NCBI GenBank assembly: GCA_020796225.1
Contig: CM036758.1
Span: 64,263,774 to 64,327,773, forward strand
DNA from: Arion vulgaris
Lineage: Eukaryota > Mollusca > Gastropoda > Stylommatophora > Arionidae
DNA: 64,000 nucleotides
Direction of reading: 5' to 3'
Shown: positions 1-12,600 of the stretch, one piece after another
Position numbering within the stretch: position 1 is the stretch's first letter
How the letters are laid out: each line of letters begins with the position of its first letter
Notes under the pieces: model-generated
The model's input: the letters and a program-made list of their open reading frames with translations, nothing else
Told to the model about the DNA's origin: nothing
Databases searched by the model: none
Program-made: the position numbers and the translations under genes

Positions 1-292
1 TACAGGAGTAGGTGACGGACATCCAACTGAAAACGACGGCATACTACTGTGGATAGGTATGGGGATATCAGTTACTACAGTAGCTTGTGGATTATAAAGA
101 ATAGATTCCACATATAGACAGGTTAGTAGCTCATTAATATATGAACACTATTCCATAGTTTAAAAGTCCTAAGTTTATTAGTTTATTTTTCACGATTTTT
201 TGAAATTGTCACTGAAAACTGATCATGCCGAAAAAAATAGCATGGCAGTGAGCCAGACTTTATTGAAAATTGGCTGGCAGCAAAAGTGTTAA
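1..292 (-). mobile_element. TTAA-type MITE P2, cut by left window edge
   Basis: Reverse-complement relative of 55975..56656. The outer end has TTAACACTTTTGCTGCCA (read on minus) with TTAA at 289-292. It contains two AATAAA hexamers on the minus strand (174-179 and 182-187), downstream of the DDX19 stop. Confidence 0.8.
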
Positions 293-549
293 GCAACAAA
301 GCAATGGGTACAATCTCATTCTATGATACAATGTAATATAATATTGAAATAATTAACCATATTTTAGGAGTATTCCGTGTTCCATACCGACAATGATAGA
401 AGATATTGGTCAGGATGTCAAAAGAGTTAACCTTGTATGACAATGCTACTTCATATGAAGTATAACAGTGAGCTATGTTCGAGATGCCTGTTAACAAATT
501 TCTTATGTGTTATATTATAGAATACTGTGAACATATTGAGATGAAGGTT
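293..549. other. DDX19 3' flank, no repeat recognised
   Basis: AT-rich sequence between the DDX19 stop codon and the P2 MITE. It probably contains 3' UTR. No AATAAA is seen on the minus strand here. Confidence 0.4.
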
Positions 550-611
550 TCATGCGCTGATTTTCTCAATTTCATCCAGATCGTCGGCATCCAGCTTGAC
601 AATTTTGCGAC
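550..611 (-). CDS. DDX19: DDX19 exon 11 (C-terminal 19 residues and stop)
   Basis: Reads [19 protein letters not shown] and then TGA. The acceptor ACAAG follows a long pyrimidine run and restores the phase left by exon 10. The end matches human [16 protein letters not shown]. Confidence 0.93.
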
Positions 612-3600
612 CTTGTCGGAGAAGAGAAAAAAAAATAAGGCTATATTTAATCAAAATAAATCATTAACAATAAATAATAATTCCTCTCGTATCGTTATAC
701 GTTACATAGGACCTGCAAGCAAGTTCTCCGTCCGCTTATCCTGGGCAACTCGCTCAATCTCCATGGAACTAAGACCGATACATCTCTCAGCAAAGTTCGT
801 TTCAGGGTCTCCCAAGGTCATCCTCATCTTTCTTGAACCCTTTGCCTCCCACTTCAATGCCTGCTTTGATATTCTTTGATCAGTTTTTCTGAAAGTGTGT
901 TCAACATATCTCCATCTTCTCCTTCTTATAACAGTTGTTACTAGTGGCTAATCATTGACATGCTATAAGTTCATTATTCAAGCAACTCAACTGCAATGTG
1001 GTCCCTGACTTGTTGTGTTAGAATTTGGGAAGTTACGATGATAACTAGCTAAATAGCTTCTAGATGCTAACTCATACTGGGGAGGGGCGCCCAAGTGTTT
1101 AAGCATTTGCCTAGCGTTCCGAAGGTCATGGGTTCAAATCCAGATTGCTCCTTTCTGTTCACGAGTGCATTTTTCATTTGAGGATCATCTTCTTCCGACT
1201 TGTCCATAATTTCTCCAATCTCCTCTCAAGCATGTATTTCAGTGTGTTTAGATTAATAACGTCCGTTCTGTGCTGGTTGATGCAGCATTTTTTCAGATAA
1301 TCTCTAGCTACCAAGTTCTATACAATACTTTCAGATGGCGAGTGGACAAAAGCAGGAAAGCCGTTAGAGAAGGCACCCAATATGCCCTCACTAAAACTAA
1401 CTCTGTCCAAGAAAGAGTTACAAGGACATTAGGTCTCCTGCAACGATCATTCTTGAAGGATCTAAGCTTCAAGTACCTCGGAAGTCGGCGAGGCTGTTCA
1501 TATGGTTGAGGGATGCCTGTAAAAGGGTTATTTAGGCCCACGCAAAAATCAGTAAGAAGCGCAATACCAGGCGTCATGACTTTACGCCTGAATGAATAGC
1601 GGGTGATCACAAGAGATGGCGAGCCATGTCTGCGGAAAGGGACTGAGCCATATAAGAAATCTCTGTGTAATGAAGATAATCCTTCATATTTAGGTTGTGA
1701 GATCATTGCATTCTGAAGTAGAAGATTTGTCCACTTTGTGGAACTGCACATTGAATCACGTAGCCGCCAGGGCCCGCAAGGGAAGCAAAGAATAATAACA
1801 CTGCGACCTACAAGGCATGTTGTAAGAGACAACTGATGCAGGGGCCTAGGGAAGTTACCCTAGTAAATAAAAAACTTCACAGAAATCGGATGTGATGGCC
1901 TTCTTGTAGGCGCATAACTGGCACAACGTAAAACCGCTCTTAGGCTCAGATCACAAAGAGTGGTTAATAAGTGGTTGATATGTAGCACTCAAAGAATAAT
2001 AATCATGTAACTCAGTTGGATTTCTAAAAAAAAGTTCTGGAAATTCCCAAACAAAGTGACTCAGTTTAAAATTCTTATTTGTGTTCTTTACTTACCAAAA
2101 TGCTTTTCGATGTACTTCAAAGTGGTCATGGCACGGCTTCCATCAACAAAATTGATGGCAATACCGTTCTTTCCAAACCTGCCTGTCCGTCCAATCCTAT
2201 GCAAGTATGTCTCACAGTCTGGTTTGTGGTCTACAGTCAATGGCAGGTCAAAGTTCACTACAACTGTAACCTGCTCAACATCAATACCTGAAATTAGAGG
2301 CAAATAGATTTGTCATAATAAATTATGTGATACATAAAAACAGAACAGCAAATAAAAACAGAATTAGGCGTTAAGTTTGGGCATGCCAGACAGTGTCGTT
2401 TGTGTAGAGAGAAAAGGTATACTAATCAACTTCTCATGGGTACGGTGAGCAAATGGACTTTGGGTCGCTGCTGCAGGGAGGACAGAGCACAAATGGGAAT
2501 GCCCAATGTGCCATGACGTCAATCGCATAACATAGAACAGCAAATATGATGCATAATACCAATAGCTGAAAAACAACAACAAATATTATGGTAGTATTGG
2601 ACGATAAACAAACAGGTAGAAAAATATCTGGAGGCCACAGAGTAAAGTTGAATGCTGAGAATCACATGGACTGCTAAAAAGACGAATGTGAAGGTGTTGA
2701 ACTGGGCTAAGACACAGACAACTTATCAATATAAGAAAGAGGCAACCATCATTTTTCGGACATGTGATGGGAGGGAGGTATAGAACACATTGTGACAACC
2801 GGTAAATCAAAGGGGGACTAGACAAGAGAACAAATTTCAGAGAACCTCACTTCATGGCACGGAAGAACATCAACATCTGAGATGATAAATACCAGAGACA
2901 GATTTGTGGAGATCCATGATCGCTTACGCCAGCCGTCACCTGATGATGATGTCACAATAAGAACATACACTACAGGATAGCCATGAATTGTATTCTTCGA
3001 CGCTCATATCGACCACCTGTCAACCACTCTGTGATTTGTAGTGATCTGAGCCTAAGAGTGATTATACGCTGTGCCAGTTATGCGCCTACTAGTAGGCCAG
3101 CACATCCAATTTATGCGCTGCTTTTTATTTACTAGGGTAGCATCCCTAGTGCCTACATTAGACACCTCTTACGACATGCATTGTAGGTGGCAGTGGTACT
3201 ATTCTTTGCTTCCTTATGGGACCCCGTACCACACGGGTGGACTTGTATCATACAATACATATTTAGATAAATTCAGAAAAATATCATATATACGTACCTC
3301 TGGCAGAAACATTTGTTGTGATCAGAACTTTTTCCTTCCCATCCTTGAACCTTTTAATAATGGCTGCCCTTGTTTCAATTGGCAGCTCTCCTGACAGTAG
3401 TCCTACTGCATGGCCTTCACTTGTCATGAACTCCGCTAACGAAGATGTCGTTTTTCTTGTCTAGAGATTCAAACAAACTTAATTGTTATATATAAAGTAG
3501 GTAAAGAACCCATTTTCATACCATGAGGTATACTGGAGAATAAGATGTTAGGTATGTATTTATCTTTATTGGTTACTGAACTGACAACACAGCACTTCGA

Positions 3601-6600
3601 GCGGACCCATAGGTGCTCAGTCTCCTCCAACAGATGTCAAAGGGTATGCATACTTATGGTTCCTGTGGCTCGCTGGTTAAACTCATTCCTCTTCTGCCCT
3701 CAAGCATCCAGCACTACTTGTACAATATATAATTCCAAACTCCTTAAATCGCTGGATTGATTCAACATCAAGTTTAGTGTCCTCGCCCAACTGTACGTTG
3801 CCAAGAGACTGAAGAACATCCCACTTATCCATACTAAACTGCCCAACAATCAATGCTAGCCAATTCGCTCTCTTTCGTTGCCGCGAACACACGCAAGCCC
3901 AGAACAGTAGATCCTTATGAATCTCCGGAGGTTGAAAACCTCTATAAACGACAACCACTTAAACTGCAATCTGCCATTCTGGATCTTCTAAACTATCGAC
4001 TGAGTCAGGAAGAACAAAGGCCCAACTAAACAGAGTCCCAGATGGCCAATAGAGGGCAGCAGTAACTGCCTCAACCTCCATCCTCATACTGGAAGTAGTT
4101 GTCCTGTATGCTCTATTATCTTTAACCCTTTCACTGCTACGTACTTTTTGAAGGCTGAGCTAAAAATAGCTACTGTTTGTTTCTAGGTCACAAGACAGTG
4201 ACAGTAGCAATGTGTAACGTGTTAACACGTCTTTAGCCCACAGAGGAGAAATAATAACAGATGTGTTAATGCGTCTTTAGAAGTGAATGGGGAAAACATA
4301 TATATACGTCCTTAGCAGCTAAAGGGTTAACTAACAGCATAGAATGAGTGATGTGGTCAAAGTCAGCTGCCTTTATTTCCAGTGTTCCTCTGGTTCCATT
4401 TGAAACTGGTTCGACCTGAGAGCTATTATGGTAAGAAAAAAAAAAAAAGACTTCCGCTGTGGAATGTAGGCTAGCAAATCCATTTCTACGATGCATTTTA
4501 TTTACTAGGGTAGCTTCCCTAGGTCCTACCTCAGTCGCTCCTACAACATGCTTTGTAGGTTGCAGTGTTACTATCCTATGCTGGCCCTGGCAACACACAG
4601 GTGAGAGGTTCGGGTTCAATTCCACAATGAGCATGGAATATTTTTCCAACCGTAACAGCCATCAGGCCGACCCAGCCTCACTTGGGTACCAGGAAAAACA
4701 CTGGGAAGTAAAGACAGCAGAAGTAATGTTGACTGCATCACTCATCGTGTGCCGACGGTCAATGAAAAATACAGACCTAACACCGTACTGCCCAATATAT
4801 CTAGAAGTATGAAAAATAGTTGAGAGCCGCGGTAGCGTAGTTGTTAGTGAACTCGCTTCTCAAGGCTGGTGGTCTGGGTTCAACTCCCACAGTGCGTGTG
4901 AAATTTTTCCAGACTGCGACGGCTCTCAGGTCGACCCAGCCTCAACTGGGTACCAGACATGCTCTGGGAAAGTAAAGGCGGCCGGAGTGATGCTGACCAC
5001 ATCACACATCGTGTGTCGACGGTCAATGAAAATACAGACCTAACACTGTATTGACCTATATACCACGAGGTATGAAAGGGTTCCTTTACTTTATGAAAAA
5101 TGGTTACTATAGAGATCGGTAAGACCCTACTTGAGTAGAAGTCTCTGCAACACTGAGCATAGTACACGCCTAGAGTTGTTGGAGATTTCTGGGTAGTCTC
5201 CCCAACGCATGTATAGGAAAAAAGGGTGAAACTCATAATTCCTGGGGTTCGACAACAACAACAATACAGATCGGTAATAGATTGTGATTTTACTACAATC
5301 TTCCCTATAAAAAATGTCCACAGGCTACTAAATTCAGGTTACTTACAGCACAGAAGATCATTGATTGACCAATAGATATAGCACCATAAATGTTGGACAA
5401 TGCTTTAAACTTTTCATCTTGACTGTTACAGTCAATGTAAAACTGTTTGATGTTGTCAAGACTTTCTTCTTCCCTTCGAAGTTTGATAATAACTGGATCA
5501 TTTGGGATTATCTTGGCTGCAAATGACATCACATCTGTATCATAGGTGGCAGAGAACAACAACATCTGACAGTCTGGGGACAGCCCTCTAAAGAAAAACA
5601 AAAAAGCTAATATTAAAATACTATTTTGAGCTATGTTTTCATGAGCAAGTATTTTTGGGGGAAAATCAAGTAAGACTATTTTTACAAAAGTAAAATAATA
5701 CACGTTTAAAGCAAAGAGTGGATGCCATTTTTCGGCGATCAGTTTCCCCATGATCAAAATGTCTCTCTCTCGCAGGCGATCAATGATGTACCAGATTTCC
5801 CCATAAATTCTGCTGTTGTTTTTAGGGGCTCCGTCCCTCCGTACAGCTTCTCATTTTGCTCAGTATTTTCAGGCCAGGTTTTTATTGATGTGGAAATCTG
5901 ATTTATGCAGGCTTAGCATGGGTGTGTTTCGTCACATCTTTAGTGCCATTTGGAGCTCTGGTCTGGCATTGCCAAGAACGTGCATACGTTGCATATTGGT
6001 TTGGTAGGTCCCTAAACGTATAGACTTGTATATGTTTAGGACAAGTGCATCCGATTTCAGCCAAACCTCCTTAGTTGCCTCTACGACATGCGTGGCAGGT
6101 AACAGTGGTTCTATTCTTTACACCCCAAATTTGGGCCCCAGAAACCACTTGGGCAGGCGGTTGACACTGATAAAAAGGAACTGATAACATGAATATCCAT
6201 GCACTATCTCAGAAACCGATCATCAGTTAAACCTGCTACGCCTAATGGTAAAAAAGCAGAGAAGGACAAAATAAAAAAGAAAGAGTGTCAAACATGGTCC
6301 CTAACTAAATCAGCAGAGGACGGAGAACAAATGGGAATGCCCAATGTGCCATGACGTCGATCACATAACATAACATAATCCCAATAAAAAAAAGATCACA
6401 TGTGAATCAGCTATGCCCGATTGGTTACCGAGGCCCAAATTTGGGGTGTAAAGAATAGAACCAGTTACCTGCCACGTATGTCCTAAGAGGCGACTAAGGA
6501 GGTTTGGCTGAAATCGGATGCATGTGTCCTAAACGTGTAGTAGTCTATGCATTTAGGGGCCTACCAAACCAATGTGCAACGTATACACATTCTTGGCAAA

Positions 6601-9600
6601 GATCAAACATATCACAAAGTGATTAAAATTGGTCGTAAAGAACGAACGCAAAGAAGAAGAATGAGCTATGTAAGAAAAGTCATCAATGTTACAAGACAGG
6701 ATAGACTGAGAAATGAGAAAATGTTGTTGGAATTACACCAAGCATTCAACATATTAGAAGACCACAAATAAAATGGTCTGGTCTCCTAATGAGAATGAAA
6801 ACAGACCTACTACCATCTCACTCTTATAACAACCGGTAGTCCAGACGCAGAGTCAGAGGAAGACCAAGAACCATGGATAAATAAAATCAGATATCCTGCT
6901 GCATCAAAGACTAACAACTACAGATGCAACACACCTGGAAGGGAATAGAAAACTGAAACTCCCTACACCCTTCACAGCACATGGAATAAGACAAGACTAT
7001 GTTGGGTTTTTTTAACATTACCCAAGACCGACAAATCTGTTTAGCTGTCAATTAAAAGCATCTCACTTTTGCAGCCTGTAAGACTGATCTTGGTGACCTT
7101 GCAAGCTTATCATGACGTCTGCTTCATCCAACACAAATACACGGATTCTCTTGATGTCAAAGACTTTGAACTTGAATGCCCAGTCCATCACTGTGCCTGG
7201 TGTTCCTATTATGATGTGGCTGTTGACTCTCTCACCTCGTGCCACTAGACAAAAAAGAAATTTACAAACAGACATTAACATAATACTGAAAGTCAACAAA
7301 TGCAATCATTATTATGGTGGCATCTATGGCTTAGGGAGTTAGTGACTCAGTCTATTAACACTGTCTTCAAAGGAGCAAAGAGTTTCTTCTTTGCATTGTC
7401 TTTAAGACCAATTTTAATCACTCTTTGTGATATGTTTGATCTTTGCCAAGAACGTGTATATTTGCACATTGGTTTGGTAGGCCCCTAAACGCATAGACTT
7501 CTACACGTTTAGGACTTTGCATCCGATTTCAGCCAAACCTCCTTAGTCGCCTCTTACGACATGCGTGGCAGGTAACAGTGGTTCTAATCTTTACACCCAA
7601 ATTTGGGCCCCGTAACCACTGGGCGTAAGAGGCGACTGAGGTAGGGGCCTAGGAAGCTACCCTAGTAAATAAAAAGCGTAGCAGAAATTGGATGTGCTGG
7701 CCTACTTGTAGGTGCATAACTGGCACACCGTACACTCTTAGGCTCGAATCACATACAAATCATGAAGAGTGGTTAACAAGTGGTCAATATGGAGCGTTCG
7801 AAGAAGAATGGAAGGTGGAGACTTTAGACACAGCTTGTTCTGTCATTCTCCAACATTCTGATCTGTACAGTAAAGTTGATAGCACACAGCTGCAGTAAAT
7901 ATTAATCTTGCTTCTGCTACTGTATTGGTCTGATTTCCAAACCCTCTGAAGGGTCCTGAATGCTTGTGCCTTACTCAGTCTGTTTTTAATGTCAGATCCA
8001 GCTTCTCCATTGTGGCTGACAACACTTCCAAACTATGTGAAAGTATCATAGACTTTCTTCTTTTTTCAATTCCCAACGGAGCACATGTCTTCAACAAACT
8101 TCTTCCAGCTATCTCCTGCCATCCCTTACAATTCTTTCAATGTTTTACTTATCCTTTCGTATCAGCCCCCAGCTCTTCTCCAGGTCTGTCTAGGCCTTCC
8201 CTACTCCTCTTTCCCTGCAGGTTCCAAAACAGTACCTGTCTTGCAATGCTTCCAGTTGGTCTTCTCAATGTATTGCCAGCGTCTCTTCCTTAGCTGTTTC
8301 TCCACTGGTATCTGCATAGTTCTTTCTCTGAGTTCCTCGTTCGTAATTTTATCATACCATCTTAGTCCCTCTATTCTACATAAACATCCATTTATGAAGG
8401 TCTGTAGTTTTCTGGTGGTTTCTTTTGTTGTCTTCCATGTTTCGAACCATAGAACAGAACTGACTTCACATTTGATTGAAAGATTCTCAGCTTTGTGTTT
8501 GTTTTGATCTCCTTTGACTTCCATATCTTACTCAATACAATAAAGTTTAAGATATAGCTAAATGTTGGCAGATATATTTCCGTGACTATTTTAGACATCG
8601 CAGTCACATGTATACAAGATTCAGCCATGTGTACAGGCACCCCAGACTGCAGAGCACATACTTCAAGACTGACCTGAATATGATGTTCTGAGGCGAATTC
8701 GCTGGCTCAGTGAAACAACATTGGGGAAAATATCTACATATTTTTCATATTCACAAAATAGATGAGATTGCAGTAAAACTATTTGATTGTCAAAACACGT
8801 AATCACAAAGTACTGTAGTTTTACAAATACAAAAACAGACAAAATACAGCAACATTTCGACCAACAAGGCCTTTATCAACAAGCGAACAACAGGAGTGAC
8901 AAATTTAAAAACAAATGTACGACTAAATACAAACGTTTCTAATGAAAATCTGGGAATAAAATGAATAACGAAATAAATGTAACACAAAAACACACATAAA
9001 AACTAGAAATAGAACGGAAGAGAAACAATGAAAAATCTAGTAAATATATAACTTGAATACATGTCGCCCGAGTGGTTACCGGGGCCCAAAGAATAGAAAC
9101 ATTGTTACCTGCCATGCATGTCGTAAGAGGCGACTAAGGAGGTTTGGCTGAAATCGGATGCACATGTCCTAAGCGTGTAGAAGTTTATGCGTTTAGGGGC
9201 CTACCAAACCAATGTGCAACGTATACACGGTCTTGGCAAAGATCAAACATATCACAAAGAGTGATTAAAATTGGTCGTAAGAACGAACGCAAAGAAGAAG
9301 AAGAATACATGCAACATATGCCCATATAGATTACAATACATTACATATTTTTCATACATTGCTTTATTCTAGTTTCTGAGATTATGCTGCGAGATTCTAT
9401 AGGGCAGAGGAATTAAGGTGGCTTGCCCAAAGCTGTCGCCCCGCATGAGCAGGTCATTAGGTGGTTTTTTTTTACCCTAACAGAATAAAAACATATGACC
9501 TTACCGATGGGTCAAACACAAGATGTTTCTGTACAGTGAGGTTAATACATAAGACAATAGTTTCTCTATCATCTATCAACTACCTGTCTAGTCTTCTTCT

Positions 9601-12600
9601 TCTTCTTCTGCTAACATTCTTCACGGCCAATTTGATCATTCTTATTGTGATGTATAATTGGTCCACTGGCAAGAACGAAGTGATCTACGTCGGGACGATT
9701 GTGCGCCCATGGTGACTAGCCCGCCCGTCCGTTTCTGCCAGCTTTTGATTTACTAGGTGAACTTTCCTAGGTACGATCCTTTCGGATCTACGCCTTTCGA
9801 TCAACTTTGCCGTATATTTGGGCTTTGTGATCTCCGCCAAGACAGTGAGTTACGCTGCTTTACCCGTTCTGACTGAGAAATATTTCTCGGGCTTGTCAGC
9901 TTGTCCTCGGACGCGTCTTACTCGTATAAAACACCGTGTAAAGTATCGGCCTTCGCCAATGTTCAGGACCCGGGCTTCCTGTTTGATCCGTACATTGTCG
10001 GCCTTGCTTTACCGTACATTTTGAGTTTGATCCGGGGAAGGAACATTCTCAGCCTTTTCTAGACGCGTATCGTGCGTGGCAATTTGCAATTTACCTCAAG
10101 CACTGGCATGGGACCGAGTACAAACAATGTAGAGGTCGTTTCAGTGGGCACTATAAGCGTAACTGAGGATTTTGCGCTCCGCCATCACCGCCCAGTTATT
10201 CCGGGGATGTTATTCGACTGCAATCGAACCTTGCCCAGTTGCCCCAAGGCTGGCAGTTCCGTTAGGCATCACCAACCTCAGTTCTTCCCGGGGATGTTAA
10301 TTTTAATCGCACAGTACCTTGCCGGTTTTCCCAGGGCGGGTAGTTTGTTATGCACTAAACGCAACTTGTTCTTTTGCGCTCGCAAACCTTGCCCAGTACA
10401 TGTATCTGCACCAGGCTACCAATGCGGGGTCAGCTGCAATCTTCTCTCGCACCAACACGAGGTTAGACTTTCATTCGTTACGGTCCTGTCTTATTTATTC
10501 TTGCAGACGGGCTGGCAATGTTTGCCCCCTCCTCAGGGCTTCGAGCTTCGCCCTACGTGGGCATACTTTGGTCACTGGATGCACCTCTCATCCATGTCTG
10601 AGACGTTTCGTTGCTGTTTCTTTGCGTTCAGGGACTTGGGCAATATCTTGTTGGACATCGGTCAGGAGAATTGTGCATTTTATTTGTATGTATCTTTATC
10701 GTATTTCGTAATTGCACTGCTACCACTACCAGTAGTTTCCTCTCCTGATCCCTGCCCTCTTAGCCAGACCAGAACCAGAGTCTGTTTCCAGGGTCACCGT
10801 GTGGAGGTTAGGGGCAGGGTCTTGGTTAGCGCGCCCCTCGCTAACCCTGGCTCATGTTACCACCATGACCTCATGAGCCTTTTGACCCCCTGTCTAGTCT
10901 GTTAACTGCTATCTTGGGGCAGGGTAATGGTTGTTCTTAGTAACCTCTGTGTACATCTTTTTCTTTTGTCAGCACACTGTTACCGGGTTGTTAACCCAGT
11001 GTTGTGGTTTAATGTATTTGTCTTGCGCTTCTCTGGTGACTTGTGTTGTCAACACACTGTTACCGGGTTGTTAATCCAGTGTTGTGGTTTTATGTATTTG
11101 TCTTGTGTTTCTCTGGTGACTTGTGTTGTCAGCACACTGTTACCGGTTGTTAACAGTGTTGTGGTTTATGTATTTGTCTTGTGTTTCTCTGGTGACTTGT
11201 GTTGTCAGCACACTGTTACCGGGCTGTTAACCCAGTGTTGTGGTTTATGTATTTGTCTTGTGCTTCTCTGGTGACTTGTGTTGTCAACACACTGTTACCG
11301 GGTTGTTAATCCAGTGTTGTGGTTTTATGTATTTGTCTTGTGCTTCTCTGGTGACTTGTGTTGTCAGCACACTGTTACCGGGTTGTTAACCCAGTATTGT
11401 GGTTTTATGTATTTGTCATGCGCTTCTTGGTGACTTGTGTGATAGTTTTCTTAGTCCCCTGGCAGAATTCAACTTTTGTCAGCACACTGTTACCGGGTTG
11501 TTAACCCAGTGTCGTGGTTTTATGTATGTCTTGCGCTTCTCTGGTGGCTTGTGTGATGGTTTTCTTAGTCCCTGGCAGAATTCAACTACGTTATCTATCC
11601 ACCTTTTCCTCGGTCTTCCTCTCGCCTTCCTTCCTGATATTCTGTTGTGGAAAGCTTCATAGGCAGTTTGGTCTGTTCGCATTCTTACTAAGTGGCCAAA
11701 TCACTTCATTCTCTGTTTCGCTACATAATTCAAGCACGGTCTTGTTCCAACCTTTTCTCTGATGCTGGTATTCGTTACTCTGTCGATTCTTGTGCTGTTG
11801 GTGACTTTGCAGAGACATCTCATTTCGCATGTTGCTATTTTCTGTGTATGTTTCTTATTCATTATAATAGTGAATATATAGATATTTCAAGCAAATGAAC
11901 GGAAAGAAAATGATATTTGTCCTCACCTCTCTCTCCTCTGACTGCGTATATAATGCTCAAGCCCACCATATGTTTGCTCATCTCTCTTGTCACATCACCA
12001 ATCTGTAGGGCTAGCTCATACGTAGGAGCTAGACACAAGCACTGAGGAACAGTTTCAAGTAATCAACTATCAAATAGTGTCCCCTTATTTGGTGTATAAC
12101 TATTACAGTACAACTTATTCCTCTCTGCCCCTCATTAAACCCACAAAATCCCCAATATTTAAAATACCTTACTAATCTTCTTCGAATGTTCCATATCGAC
12201 TACTTGTTAACCACTCTGTGTGATTTGTATGTGATCTGAGCCTAAGAGCAATTGTACATTGTGCCAGTTAGCGCCTACAAGTAGGCCAACACATCCGATT
12301 TCTGCGCTGCTTTATATTTACTAGGGCAGCATCCTGAGGGCCTACATCAGCCGCCTCTTACAACATGCATTGTAGGTTGCAGTGGTACTATTCTTTGCTT
12401 CACTTGCAGGCCCCAGCACCACACGGGCAAATTACTTCTTCTTCTTTGCATTCGTTCTTTAGACCAATTTTAATCACTCTTTGTGATATGTTTGATCTTT
12501 GCCAAGAACGTGTATACGTTGCACATTGGTTTGGTAGGCCCCTAAACACATAGAGAAAAATTACTTACTAATATGTAGGCTATTCTGTAAAATATTCATT

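Noticed and set aside
1270..1509. Open frame of 79 codons with charged residues
   Set aside because: No family recognised and it sits in a DDX19 intron with no splice support.
4819..4890. tRNA gene candidate
   Set aside because: The A and B boxes belong to SINE-D, which has a 273-bp body and flanking duplication.
10072..10905. 277-codon open frame, the longest single frame in the window
   Set aside because: It is antisense to a retroposon, crosses that element's right target duplication, shows no domain and starts in GC-rich sequence where stops are rare.
10960..11530. CRISPR-like array of regularly spaced repeats
   Set aside because: Units are uniform end to end with no unique spacers; this is a minisatellite in an animal intron.
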